Below, one piece after another: positions 47,218 to 56,278 of a stretch of DNA of 64,000 nucleotides. The stretch is from assembly GCF_000615805.1 (NCBI RefSeq), contig NZ_BAMJ01000004.1, positions 1-64,000 of the forward strand, written 5' to 3'. Made by a program: the position numbers and the translations under genes. The stretch is from Latilactobacillus fuchuensis DSM 14340 = JCM 11249 (lineage in GTDB: Bacteria > Bacillota > Bacilli > Lactobacillales > Lactobacillaceae). Below the pieces are notes generated by a model. The model saw only the letters and a list, made by a program, of their open reading frames with translations, was not told the origin of the DNA and did not search any database. Numbering within the stretch: position 1 is the stretch's first letter; each line of letters starts with the position of its first letter.

Positions 47218-48777
47218 ATGATGAAATATATGATTGGCGCCGATATTGGGACAACGAGTACGAAAGCCGTTTTATATGATTTGAAAGGGCAAGTCAAAGC
47301 CTACGCAAATGTCGGCTATCCTTTATACCAAACGACACCGGATATGGCCGAAGAAGATCCAGCTGAAATTTTTGACGCCGTGATTGAAGTGTTAGGTCAA
47401 GTGATGCGCAAAGGGCAAGTTAAACCTGGTGAATTGCAAGGCGTTAGTTTCTCAGCCGCAATGCATAGCTTAATCCTAATGGATGCGCAAAACCAACCCT
47501 TAACCCGCGCGATTACGTGGGCGGACAACCGGGCAGCTAAATATAGTCATGAGTTGAAAGACAACGGGTTAGGGCACGCCATCTATCAACATACGGGCAC
47601 GCCGATTCACCCCATGGCACCGTTGTCTAAAATTATCTGGTTAAATCGGGAACAACCTGAATTATGTGCACAAGCTGTGCAATACATTGATATTAAAACG
47701 TATGTCTTCCAACGATTATTCCATACTTACAAAATGGATTATTCAATTGCTTCGGCGACCGGTTTATTCAACATCTTTGAACTCGATTGGGATCAACAAG
47801 CGTTGGAAGTGGCTGGGATTACGCGCGAGCAACTCCCAGAATTAGTGGCACCCACTGATCAAATATTAGGATTGGACCCAGCTTACAGTCAAGTGACTGG
47901 GATTAGTACTGACGTGCCATTTATCTTTGGGGCCAGCGATGGTGTCCTATCGAACCTAGGCGTTAATGCGATTGATCCGGGAGTCGTCGCTGTGACAATT
48001 GGGACGAGTGGTGCGGTGCGCGTGGTCGTGGATCATCCGGTGGTCGATCCGAATGGTAACTTGTTCTGTTATGCGTTGACGAAAGACAAATGGGTCGTCG
48101 GCGGCCCGGTCAACAACGGCGGAATCGTTTTCCGTTGGGTGCGTGATCAATTATTTGCCCCTGAAAAAATTACGGCCGAACAAATGCGTGTTTCGACGTA
48201 CGATATTTTAACGCAGATTGCTGAAAAAATTCCCGCGGGTTCAGATGGCTTATTATTCCATCCGTACTTGGGTGGTGAACGGGCACCGATTTGGGACGCT
48301 GATGCACGTGGTTCATTCTTTGGCTTAACGCGGCAACATACACGGGCGCACATGGTCCGGGCCGCTTTAGAAGGGATTGTTTACAATCTCTACATGGTGA
48401 TGTTGATGATTGAAGGGGTCGCTGGTAAACCGAAGAGTATTCAAGCAACGGGTGGTTTTGCCCGTTCTGAATTATGGCGACAGATGTTAGCCGACGTTTT
48501 TGAACAAGATGTCACGATTCCTGAAAGCTTTGAAAGCTCATGTCTCGGCGCAGCAGTCCTCGGGATGCAATCATTAGGGTTAATTGATGATTTATCAGCC
48601 GTCAAAGATATGATTGGGGTCACCAATGTCCACCAACCTAAGGAAGCTAACTTTGAGGTTTACCGTGAATTGATTCCAATTTGGATTCGTTTAACACGGG
48701 CGTTAAGTCCTGAATATAGCGCGATTGCCGATTTCCAACGGCGGCATATGCAAATTGAAGCGGATATCGATGATTAA
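47218..48777 (+). CDS. gntK: Gluconokinase (FGGY family)
   Basis: It phosphorylates gluconate to 6-phosphogluconate. The 519-aa product has ATP motif MIGADIGTTSTKAVLYD, sugar-site ITWADNRAAKY and MAPLSKIIWLNREQPEL, the FGGY signatures SDGVLSNLGVNAIDPGVVAVTIGTSGA (in parts) and GLLFHPYLGGERAPIWD, and QATGGFARSELWRQMLADVF. The substrate is assigned mostly by its position between gntZ and gntP. ATG 47218 has AGAGGGG upstream; the gap from gntZ is 33 bp. Confidence 0.93.
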   Translation: MMKYMIGADIGTTSTKAVLYDLKGQVKAYANVGYPLYQTTPDMAEEDPAEIFDAVIEVLGQVMRKGQVKPGELQGVSFSAAMHSLILMDAQNQPLTRAITWADNRAAKYSHELKDNGLGHAIYQHTGTPIHPMAPLSKIIWLNREQPELCAQAVQYIDIKTYVFQRLFHTYKMDYSIASATGLFNIFELDWDQQALEVAGITREQLPELVAPTDQILGLDPAYSQVTGISTDVPFIFGASDGVLSNLGVNAIDPGVVAVTIGTSGAVRVVVDHPVVDPNGNLFCYALTKDKWVVGGPVNNGGIVFRWVRDQLFAPEKITAEQMRVSTYDILTQIAEKIPAGSDGLLFHPYLGGERAPIWDADARGSFFGLTRQHTRAHMVRAALEGIVYNLYMVMLMIEGVAGKPKSIQATGGFARSELWRQMLADVFEQDVTIPESFESSCLGAAVLGMQSLGLIDDLSAVKDMIGVTNVHQPKEANFEVYRELIPIWIRLTRALSPEYSAIADFQRRHMQIEADIDD

Positions 48778-48780
48778 TAA

Positions 48781-48812
48781 GCAATGGGTTGTTTTTAGAC
48801 AACCCATTGTTT
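48781..48812 (+). terminator. Hairpin between gntK and gntP
   Basis: GCAATGGGTTGT pairs perfectly with ACAACCCATTGT around a TTTAG loop, but only TTTC follows. It is more likely a partial terminator or RNA-processing site inside the operon, lowering or separating gntP expression, than a full stop. Confidence 0.6.
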
Positions 48813-48858
48813 CGACCACTAAATGATAGCGCAAACATAATGGAAAGTAGGAAAAATA

Positions 48859-50211
48859 ATGGCCTTATTAGTCTTGTTACTCGGGATTTTGTTACTATTA
48901 TTATTAATTATTAAATTTAAAATGAATACCTTTGTGTCACTGGTTGTGACCGCGATGGTTGTCGGTGTTGGGTTAGGGATGCCGCTCACTAAGATTGCGA
49001 CCAGTGTCCAAGACGGGATTGGCGGGCAGTTAGGTGAATTATCAATTGTCTTCGGTTTTGGCGCAATGATGGGTCGGTTAGTCGCCGATGCCGGCGGTGC
49101 CTTTCGAATCGCGCATACGTTAATTGACAAGTTTGGCAAGAAACGGCTGCAAATCGCCATCATGCTCGCGTCATTTATTATCGGGATTGCGTTGTTCTTT
49201 GAAGTTGGGATGGTCTTATTAGTGCCAATCGTCTTTGCAATCGCACTTGAAGCTAGTGTGCCGATTTTATATCTCGGGATTCCAATGGCCGCTGCTTTGT
49301 CAGTGACCCACGGTTTCTTACCACCGCATCCGGCACCGACTGCGATTTCAGCTGCATTGGGTGCAAATGCCGGCCACGTTTTGTTATACGGCATCATCAT
49401 CGCGATTCCAGCGGTGATTATTGCCGGTCCGTTATATACCAAGATCGCTCGCAAATTAGTACCAGATGCCTTTTCACGGCACGGTAATTTAACGGCGTTA
49501 GGGCCTCAGAAAGAATTTAAATTAGCCGAAACACCTGGCTTCGGAATTAGTGTATTAACGTCATTATTCCCCGTAATTTTAATGGCGATTACGACTAGTT
49601 ATCAAATGATTTTTAACGATGGCGCTTTGCCTAAGAATCCAACCCTTTTGGATTCAATCGTGGCGTTCATTGGCACGCCCGCAATTGCGATGACGATTTC
49701 ATTATTAGTGGGGATGTATACCATGGGGTGGGCGCGTCGGATTAAAACCCCGACGATCATGAAAACGTTGGAAGAAGCCGTTAAATCAATTGCAATGTTA
49801 CTCTTAGTGATTGGTGGCGGTGGCGCGTTCAAACAGATCTTGATTGATGGCGGCGTCGGCAATAGTGTCACGCAACTATTCGCCAATGTTAATTTGTCGC
49901 CATTAATTCTAGGCTGGTTAATCGCCGTGGTTTTACGGATTGCCTTAGGTTCAGCGACGGTTGCTTCTTTAACCGCTGCCGGATTAGTCTTACCATTGAT
50001 GCAATCGGCTGGTGTTAACCCGGCACTAATGGTCTTATCGATCGGCGCTGGGAGTTTAGCGGCATCACACGTCAACGATGCCGGTTTCTGGATGTTCAAA
50101 GAATATTTTGATTTAAGTGTCAAAGAAACATTAGCGACTTGGACCGTGCTGGAATCACTCATTTCCGTCGTCGGGCTGGTCGGTGTCTTGTTACTGAGTT
50201 TAGTGGTTTAA
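48859..50211 (+). CDS. gntP: Gluconate permease (GntP family)
   Basis: The 450-aa membrane protein has about 12 hydrophobic segments and GntP motifs: VGVGLGMPLTKIATSVQDGIGGQLG, GFGAMMGRLVADAGGAFRIA, HGFLPPHPAPTAISAALGAN and GSATVASLTAAGLVLPLMQSAG, SHVNDAGFWMFKEYF. The family imports gluconate with protons. ATG 48859 has AAAGTAGG upstream. It closes the gnt operon and is followed by a strong terminator. Confidence 0.95.
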   Translation: MALLVLLLGILLLLLLIIKFKMNTFVSLVVTAMVVGVGLGMPLTKIATSVQDGIGGQLGELSIVFGFGAMMGRLVADAGGAFRIAHTLIDKFGKKRLQIAIMLASFIIGIALFFEVGMVLLVPIVFAIALEASVPILYLGIPMAAALSVTHGFLPPHPAPTAISAALGANAGHVLLYGIIIAIPAVIIAGPLYTKIARKLVPDAFSRHGNLTALGPQKEFKLAETPGFGISVLTSLFPVILMAITTSYQMIFNDGALPKNPTLLDSIVAFIGTPAIAMTISLLVGMYTMGWARRIKTPTIMKTLEEAVKSIAMLLLVIGGGGAFKQILIDGGVGNSVTQLFANVNLSPLILGWLIAVVLRIALGSATVASLTAAGLVLPLMQSAGVNPALMVLSIGAGSLAASHVNDAGFWMFKEYFDLSVKETLATWTVLESLISVVGLVGVLLLSLVV

Positions 50212-50213
50212 TC

Positions 50214-50265
50214 AAAAAAGCAGTTGAAGCGTCCCAAAAAAAATGGGCGCTTCAACTGCTTTTTT
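50214..50265. terminator. Terminator of the gnt operon
   Basis: AAAAAAGCAGTTGAAGCG pairs with CGCTTCAACTGCTTTTTT; loop includes CCC..GGG. It can serve the convergent P-type ATPase gene as well. Confidence 0.93.
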
Positions 50266-50272
50266 AGAGCTT

Positions 50273-52957
50273 TTATTTTGCTTCTTTGGCTTGACGTGCT
50301 GCGCGGTGGTAGATTAAACGGATAATCTTATCAATTTCAGTGAGCACTAAAATTAATAAACCAGCGGCAATCGCGACACCCCATTCAAGCATCGTTAATG
50401 GTTCCGTGTAGAAAACGTGTTGCATGAATGTACGTAAGTTAAAATCAATTGTAACGCGAGCATTAAAGCGATGATCAAGAAGGCTTTCGGATTGGTGAAG
50501 AAGGCTTTGGAGAAAGCTAATTCTTTGGTCCGAATGTTAAAGAGATAACCAATCTTACTGATGATAATCATATTGACCATCATCGTGCTGGCAGTCGCTT
50601 GGTCAACGCCCTTGCTAATCAACCATTGATAGGCGATTAATCCGAACAAGGCCATCAAAATCGAAACGTAGGCCATTTGGAACACGTCATGTTTGTTCAT
50701 TAAAGATTGACCGGTTTTGCGGGGTTTACGGTACATAATCCCAGATTCAGCCGGTTCGAAGATGAACGCGAACTGAATCGTAATCGCTGACACCATGTTA
50801 ATCCATAAAAGTTGTGTGGCTTGGAGCGGCATTGGTTGTTGCATCAAAATCGTGAACGCAACGATCAGCCCCTCAGCAAATGAAGTTGGCAATAAGAATA
50901 AGATACTCTTCTTGATATTATCGTAAATCCGACGCCCTTCAAAAATTGCTTTCGACATAGTTGCGAAGTTATCATCGGTTAAAATCATATCGGCTGAATC
51001 CTTCGCAACATCGGTGCCTTTAATCCCCATGCAACGCCAATATCAGCTTGCTTTAAAGCGGGGGCATCATTGACACCATCACCGGTCATCGCCGTGACTT
51101 TGTGGCGTGCTTGGAGCGCTTGGACGATTTCGAGTTTATTCTTCGGCGTTGTCCGTGCAAAGACTTGATGGTCAACAGCCGCGGCTTCTTTTTCTTCAGC
51201 GCTTAACTGTTCCCATTCAGCACCGGTAATCGCTTTGATTTGGTCGGCTAATCCTAATTGTTCACCAATCGCTTTGGCGGTGGCTGGATGGTCACCGGTA
51301 ATCATCTTAACGTCAATGCCGGCGCGGTTCATTTCTTTTAACGCTTGAATGACTTCATCGCGTGGGGGATCAATAATGCCAGCTAAGCCGAGTAATTGAA
51401 TCCCGGTATTGAGTTGTTCATGCGTAACCTTGTCAATCGTGTCAGAGACGTCGAGATAACCAACCGCAATCACTCGTTTACCTTGTTCTGATAAGCGTTG
51501 AACGGTCGTTTGCCAAGGCGTAGTGTCAAAATGGGCATCGAATTGGGCTGCCATTGGGAGTAATTTATCTGGTGAACCCTTTAAATAAATCCGGTGTTGG
51601 CCAGTCGGTAAGGTCACCAGTTTAGCCATGTAACGGTAATCAGAATCGAATGGTAACATATCGAGTTCTTCGTTGGCTGGAATTGTTTGGTCGGGGTGGA
51701 CTTTATAATAGGCCGTTAAGAAGGCACCATCGGTTGGTTCACCGTTGATCACCCAGCCTGATCCGTATTCACTAAGGTGGTATCGTTGGCTTCAAAACCC
51801 GCTTCTAAAAAGAGGTTCAAGCGATCGTTGAGTTCAACCGGTTGACCGTCGATTTGAATGGCACCTTCTGGGACGTAACCGTTACCGGTTACTTGATACG
51901 TTTGTTCGGGGGTGATGATTTCTTTAATCGTCATTTCATTTTTAGTTAACGTCCCGGTTTTATCGGTCGCAATCACATCGACTGCGCCTAAAGTTTCAAC
52001 GGCGGGTAACGTCTTAACAATGGTATGTTGCTTTTTAGCCATTTCGCTGACACCCATCGCTAAAATAACGGAAGTCGTGGCTGGTAAACCTTCGGGAATC
52101 GAACCAACGACCATCGCAACGATTGCGACGGCTAAGACGGAGACCGAGTAAGTCCCGAAAACGAAACCTAAAATAAAGAGTAAGACGGCAGCACCAATTA
52201 CGACGTAAGAAACACCGGCACCAACGCCGTTGATTTCACGCATTAATGGGGTGACGCGCGTTTTCGTTTGATTAACGGCCGTTGAAATTTGGCCAATTTC
52301 AGTTTGGTCGGCGGTTGCGACAACAACCCCCATCCCACTACCGTTGGTTACGGAAGTCGATGCGAAGGCCATGTTCAGTTGTTCGGCCAAAGGCACCGCG
52401 GCGTCGGCCAAAGGTTGATCCGTTTTGATCACTGAATCGGCTTCACCGGTTAAAGTTGCTTCTTGAATCCGAAGATTTTCGGCAGAGACAATCCGTAAAT
52501 CGGCTGGAATACTATCGCCAGCTTCTAAGAAGACGACATCGCCGACCACCAATTGATCAGTCGGAATATCGATTCGTTGACCGTCTCGATAAACCGTGGC
52601 TTCAGTGGCCAATAATTGTTTGATGCGTTCTAAGGCATTCGATGCGTTGGCTTCTTGGTAGTAGCCAATGACGGCGTTAATAATCACCACTAACCCGATA
52701 ATAATCGCATCTGAATAATGGCCCATTAACAAGGTTAATAAAGCGGCCAAGATTAGAATGTAGATAATCAAGTTATTGAATTGTCTTAGAAAAAGGACCC
52801 ATTTAGAGGTCTTGTGACTGACGAGTCGGTTAGGACCGTCTGCCAATAATTTAGCGGCTGCGTCTTTTTGACTTAAGCCTTGTTCGAAGTCATTCTCTGG
52901 ATAATGAGACTGTAGTTCTTCGATGGTTAACTGATGAGCGTTTGATATTTTTGTCAT
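50273..52957 (-). pseudogene. P2-type cation-transporting ATPase, three frameshifts
   Basis: Four frames join into one 895-aa P-type ATPase. The N-terminal part has the actuator motif EATLTGEAD, the phosphorylation site D332-KTGTLT and ten-helix topology. A base is missing near 51757 (expected NTDQGWVINGEPTDGA), near 51030 (expected DIGVAMGIKGTDVAKDSADM) and near 50437 (expected TYV-FMQHVF), after which the frame runs to 50273. Adding three bases gives 896 codons. The family moves Ca2+, Mg2+ or other cations; the ion is not certain. ATG 52957 has AAAGGAG upstream. A 148-base structured leader precedes it. Three independent losses with all motifs intact favour sequence error over decay. Confidence 0.88.
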
Positions 52958-53105
52958 GGTAAAACTCCTTTATAATAGTGGCTGAATACGGGGTTGCACC
53001 CACGGCTTATTCTTGTCTAAAATAAGGGATTTCAAAATAAATCAAACACGACGCCTCGTCAGAGCTATCTGTCAAACCAAGTCACCTCCTAAAAATTTAA
53101 TCACT
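52958..53105 (-). promoter_or_regulatory. Structured 5' leader of the P-type ATPase gene
   Basis: On the minus strand the leader starts soon after the -10 at 53112. It contains AGGAGGTGA (a full 9-base match to the 16S 3' end) with no normal reading frame behind it, only TTG GTT TGA or a six-codon GTG frame. Then come four small hairpins: GACG-AGG-CGTC, GATTT-ATTTTG-AAATC, CTTATT-TTAGACAAG-AATAAG and GGGT-GCA-ACCC, before AAAGGAG and the ATG. The compact serial hairpins suggest a cis-regulatory RNA or leader peptide device. I cannot match it to a riboswitch class that I know. Confidence 0.55.
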
Positions 53106-53111
53106 AACACT

Positions 53112-53146
53112 AAAATATCAAGAAATTAGATTTATGTCAATCTAAT
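53112..53146 (-). promoter_or_regulatory. Promoter of the P-type ATPase with a palindromic operator candidate
   Basis: On the minus strand TTGACA (53140-53135) and TATTTT (53117-53112) are 17 bases apart. A perfect inverted repeat ATTAGATT-6-AATCTAAT (53125-53146) covers the -35 box, as expected for a repressor site. The regulator is unknown. Confidence 0.65.
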
Positions 53147-53242
53147 GAGAATTATTAGCAAATATTTAATGAAATTATTTTGCCAGAGACCCAGAGCTAT
53201 GCTAAGATAAGGGTATAATAAATTTAATTCGGTTGAAGCATT

Positions 53243-53300
53243 GCGCATTCAAGATTTCCTTCTTTAGGGTGGTAGAAGGGGATTTTGGTGCGCTTTTTTT
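53243..53300 (+). terminator. Terminator-like hairpin in the leader of the Na+/H+ antiporter gene
   Basis: GCGCATTCAAGATTTCCTTCT pairs along about 20 positions, with several G-T pairs, with AGAAGGGGATTTTGGTGCGC, then seven T. It lies between a likely promoter (TATAAT at 53214-53219, or TTGCCA-17-TAAGAT at 53180-53208) and the gene's ribosome binding site at about 53304. Such a position means transcription attenuation, or a ~75-base small RNA. Confidence 0.72.
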
Positions 53301-53318
53301 GATGAAAGGAATTTTTAG

Positions 53319-54496
53319 ATGGCAACTTTAGCAATTATTTTAATCAGTACCTTATTAGCAGGACATTTCAGTAAACGGGTGGGCTTACCCGCGGTGATTG
53401 GCCAGCTTTTAGTCGGGATTATTCTGGGCCCGGCCTTATTGGGGATTTTACACGAAGACAGTTTTATCCATACTTTTTCAGAAATTGGTGTGGTGCTGCT
53501 AATGTTTATTGCCGGATTGGAAAGTGATCTGGCATTATTAAAACGGTATCTCAAACCGAGCGTTGTTGTGGCGGTCTTGGGGGTCGTATTACCAGTCGGC
53601 ACGATTACGGTCCTTTGTCGATTATTTGAAATTAACGCATTAGAAAGTCTATTTATCGGTGTGATTTTTGCCGCGACTTCGGTTTCGATTTCAGTCGAAG
53701 TATTACGGGAATTAAACGTTCTGGAAAGTAAGGAAGGGACGATTATTTTAGGCGCCGCGTGGTGGATGATTTATTAGCGGTGATTATTTTAAGTGTCCTA
53801 ACGAGCTTATTTGGCAATCAATTAGCCACTTCTAGTAGTAGCCATTTAAGTTTAGGCATTAGTTTTGCCTTACAGTTTGCATTCTTCATTGTTGTGTATT
53901 TCAGCGTTAAATGGTTGGTGCCCGGTATTATGCACCTCAGCCAACGCTTGTTGGTGCCATATTCAAACGCAATCGTCTCGTTAACGATTTGTTTCCTATT
54001 TGTTTGGTTAGCAGAAGCCGTTGATTTGAGCACCGTCGTTGGTGCCTTTTTTGCCGGAATTGCAATTTCACAGACACCTTATAAGGCAGAAATCAATCGG
54101 CATATTGAACCAATTGGCTACACCGTCTTTATTCCGGTTTTCTTTGTCAGTATTGGGTTATCGATGACGTTTAACGATTTAAACCGCCATTTAGTCTTCA
54201 TTATATTGTTGACGATATTAGCAGTTGTCACTAAATTAATTGGTGGTAGCTTGGGAGCCCGCAGATTTGGGGTCTCAAAAGCTGGGGCTAAAACGATTGG
54301 TGCGGCGATGGTTTCCCGCGGTGAAATGGCGCTCATTATTGCTCAAATCGGTTATGCAGCGAAGTTGATTAGTGAGACCTACTATTCAGCCATTATTTTT
54401 GTCATTATACTAACGACGATTGTGGCGCCGTTAATTTTGAAGAGCGCGATTAAAAAGCAACAGTCTGTTGCGTTAATTGATAGTCAAAAGGGTTAA
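53319..54496 (+). pseudogene. Na+/H+ antiporter (CPA2, NapA type), frameshifted
   Basis: Two frames form one CPA2 exchanger. The first frame has GHFSKRVGLPAVIGQLLVGIILGPALLG and EIGVVLLMFIAGLESDL, and breaks at GAAWWMIY. The second frame starts VDDLLAVIILSVL, where the conserved D-D of the ion site is intact, and continues AFFAGIAISQTP and MVSRGEMALIIAQIGY. One G is missing at about 53760 (expected GAAVVDDLLAV); restoring it gives 393 codons. It exchanges Na+ or K+ for protons. ATG 53319 has GAAAGGA upstream. The leader holds a terminator-like hairpin. All key residues remain, so a sequence error is likely. Confidence 0.88.
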
Positions 54497-54506
54497 CCGA
54501 AAGTCC

Positions 54507-54556
54507 TTGTGAATGATAGAGCAATAAGATATAATCACCTTGTAAAAACGTTTACA
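54507..54556 (+). promoter_or_regulatory. Promoter and CRE-like site of the alcohol dehydrogenase gene
   Basis: TTGTGA (54507-54512) and TATAAT (54530-54535) are 17 bases apart. TAAAAACGTTTACA (54543-54556), at the start of transcription, fits the CRE consensus with one mismatch, placing adh under CcpA control. Confidence 0.7.
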
Positions 54557-54569
54557 TTAAGGGGTGTTT

Positions 54570-55588
54570 ATGATGAAAGCAGCAGTTGTGAATCAGAATC
54601 ATACGGTTGATGTGATTGATCAGGAACTAAGACCACTTAAGGCGAACGAAGCTTGGTGAAAATGGAATATTGTGGTGTCTGCCATACCGATTTACATGTT
54701 AAAAATGGCGATTTTGGTGATGTTCCGGGACGCGTATTAGGCCATGAAGGTGTTGGGCTTGTCAGTCAAATTGGTGCAGATGTGACGTCGTTAAAGATTG
54801 GCGACCGGGTAAGTGTTGCCTGGTTCTATGAAGGATGCGGCCATTGTGACTATTGTGTTAACGGCCAAGAAACTTTTTGTCGACAAGCTCAGAATGCGGG
54901 GTACACAGTTGATGGGGCGATGGCTGAAGAATGTATTGTCGTCGCGGATTATGCGGTTAAAGTGCCAGCTGGTTTGGAACCAATGGCGGCGAGCAGTATC
55001 ACCTGTGCGGGTGTGACAACCTATAAAGCCATTAAAGTCTCTGCCGTTCGCCCAGGTCAATGGCTAGTGATTTTTGGGATGGGTGGTTTAGGTAATCTAG
55101 CCCTGCAATACGCCAAAAATGTCTTCAACGCTAAAGTGATTGCGGTTGATATTAATGATGAAAAATTAGCGTTGGCCCAAAAATTGGGAGCCGATATCAC
55201 GATTAACGGCCACCAAGAAGCCGTTGTTGAACGGATTCAAGCCGTTACGGGTGATGGTGCTACTGCTGCCGTGATTACGGCTGTTTCTAAAGTGGCCTTC
55301 AATCAAGCTGTTGATGCGGTTCGAGCAACTGGGAAAGTCGTAGCTGTCGGATTACCGGTTGAAACGATGGATTTATCAATTCCAAGATTAGTGTTGGATG
55401 GGATTGAGGTGGTTGGTTCATTGGTTGGCACACGCGTTGATCTGGCAGAGGCTTTTGCCTTTGCAGCTGAAGGCGCGGTGATCCCGATTGTTCAGCGCCG
55501 GCCTTTGAGTGCGATTAATCAAATTTTAACTGAAATGGCTGAAGGAACGATTAGCGGCCGCATGGTGATCGACTTTTCAATGGGGTAA
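54570..55588 (+). pseudogene. Zinc-dependent alcohol dehydrogenase (AdhA type), frameshifted
   Basis: The first frame (ATG 54570, AAGGGGTG upstream) encodes MMKAAVVNQNHTVDV...KANEA and stops at 54657. The rest follows as [22 protein letters not shown], with zinc ligands in CGVCHTD, GHEGVG, the structural-zinc loop [15 protein letters not shown] and the Rossmann motif [13 protein letters not shown]. One base is missing near 54651; restoring it gives 340 codons, the normal size for AdhA. The enzyme reduces acetaldehyde to ethanol with NADH, the redox outlet of phosphoketolase fermentation. Every functional motif is present, so an indel error is likely. Confidence 0.9.
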
Positions 55589-55708
55589 AGTCGATAGCGC
55601 ATTCGTTGAGAAACGGGATAGTTAATTAATGAATTAATAAAGGGTGTGCACTATTAAATAATAGGCAATTATTATAAAATATTTCTAATTATAATTATAA
55701 GCAAAATG

Positions 55709-55737
55709 TTGACTTGTGAAGTTGAACACGATATACT
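55709..55737 (+). promoter_or_regulatory. Promoter of the 72-aa protein gene
   Basis: TTGACT (55709-55714) and TATACT (55732-55737) lie 17 bases apart, 40 bp before the ATG at 55777. The AT-rich 190 bp before it hold no other recognised feature. Confidence 0.75.
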
Positions 55738-55776
55738 TTATTCACGGTCAAAAATTAATTAACGAGGTATGTAATC

Positions 55777-55995
55777 ATGACAATTGTTGTAGGTGATTTA
55801 GTTCGCTGTCAGTCCAATGAATTGATGACGGAATCTTACATTGGTAAGGTCATCGCTAAGTGGGATCATTCAGTGCATGTGCTCATATTGCATTATGCGC
55901 CGAATGATCGACACGTTGTTCATGAATTGATGCAGCGGATTATTGTGCATCGACAGCAATTAAGCAATATCTCGTTAACTAAATTGACTTGTTAA
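55777..55995 (+). CDS. Small protein, possibly DUF2187/KOW-like
   Basis: The 72-aa product begins VGDLVRCQSNELMTESYIGKVI and continues AKWDHSVHVLILHYAP. The pattern 'GD-V ... G-V ... V-V' is like small beta-barrel proteins of the DUF2187/KOW type found in Firmicutes. There is no signal peptide or membrane span. Function unknown. ATG 55777 has ACGAGG upstream. A consensus promoter and a terminator show that it is a true monocistronic gene. Confidence 0.72.
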   Translation: MTIVVGDLVRCQSNELMTESYIGKVIAKWDHSVHVLILHYAPNDRHVVHELMQRIIVHRQQLSNISLTKLTC

Positions 55996-56021
55996 GATTA
56001 ATTCATTCCTCCCCCCTAGTG

Positions 56022-56056
56022 ACAGCCGTTAACCTCCCCCGGTGACGGCTGTTTTT
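56022..56056 (+). terminator. Terminator after the 72-aa protein gene
   Basis: ACAGCCGTTA pairs with TGACGGCTGT across a C-rich loop and is followed by TTTTT. Confidence 0.88.
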
Positions 56057-56204
56057 GTGTGCGCTAAAATTGGATTCGGTTTCAAATCAAGTGGTGTCAA
56101 GAATAATGAAAATGTCATCAATTTTTTTAAACGAGTTCTAGGACAATTGAAACAAGTTATGCTAAACTAATGAAGGATTATGTGAGCGGTGGGGACCAGT
56201 AAAG

Positions 56205-56218
56205 TTAGGTTATCCTAA
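56205..56218 (+). promoter_or_regulatory. MntR-like operator before mntH
   Basis: TTAGGTTATCCTAA has the TTAGG/CCTAA arms and spacing of DtxR/MntR family operators. It lies 60 bp before the mntH ATG, downstream of a possible extended -10 (TGCTAAACT, 56160-56168), so manganese-loaded MntR would repress mntH. Confidence 0.72.
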
Positions 56219-56278
56219 AATCAAAGTCATTGAATCCTAATAGTTGTACGACTCAATCGAAGAGAAAGAGGTGCTTTT

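Noticed and set aside
48819-49454. A long minus-strand frame opposite gntP
   Set aside because: It is the mirror of a hydrophobic, codon-biased plus-strand gene; composition is artificial and there are no start signals.
52958-53105. yybP-ykoY manganese or M-box magnesium riboswitch
   Set aside because: The conserved loop sequences that I know for these classes are not found; the hairpins are serial and small. Kept as an unassigned leader.
53243-53300. T-box riboswitch before the Na+/H+ antiporter (AGGGTGGTA)
   Set aside because: There is no specifier stem, the anti-terminator bulge is incomplete, the leader is too short, and the gene is not amino-acid related.
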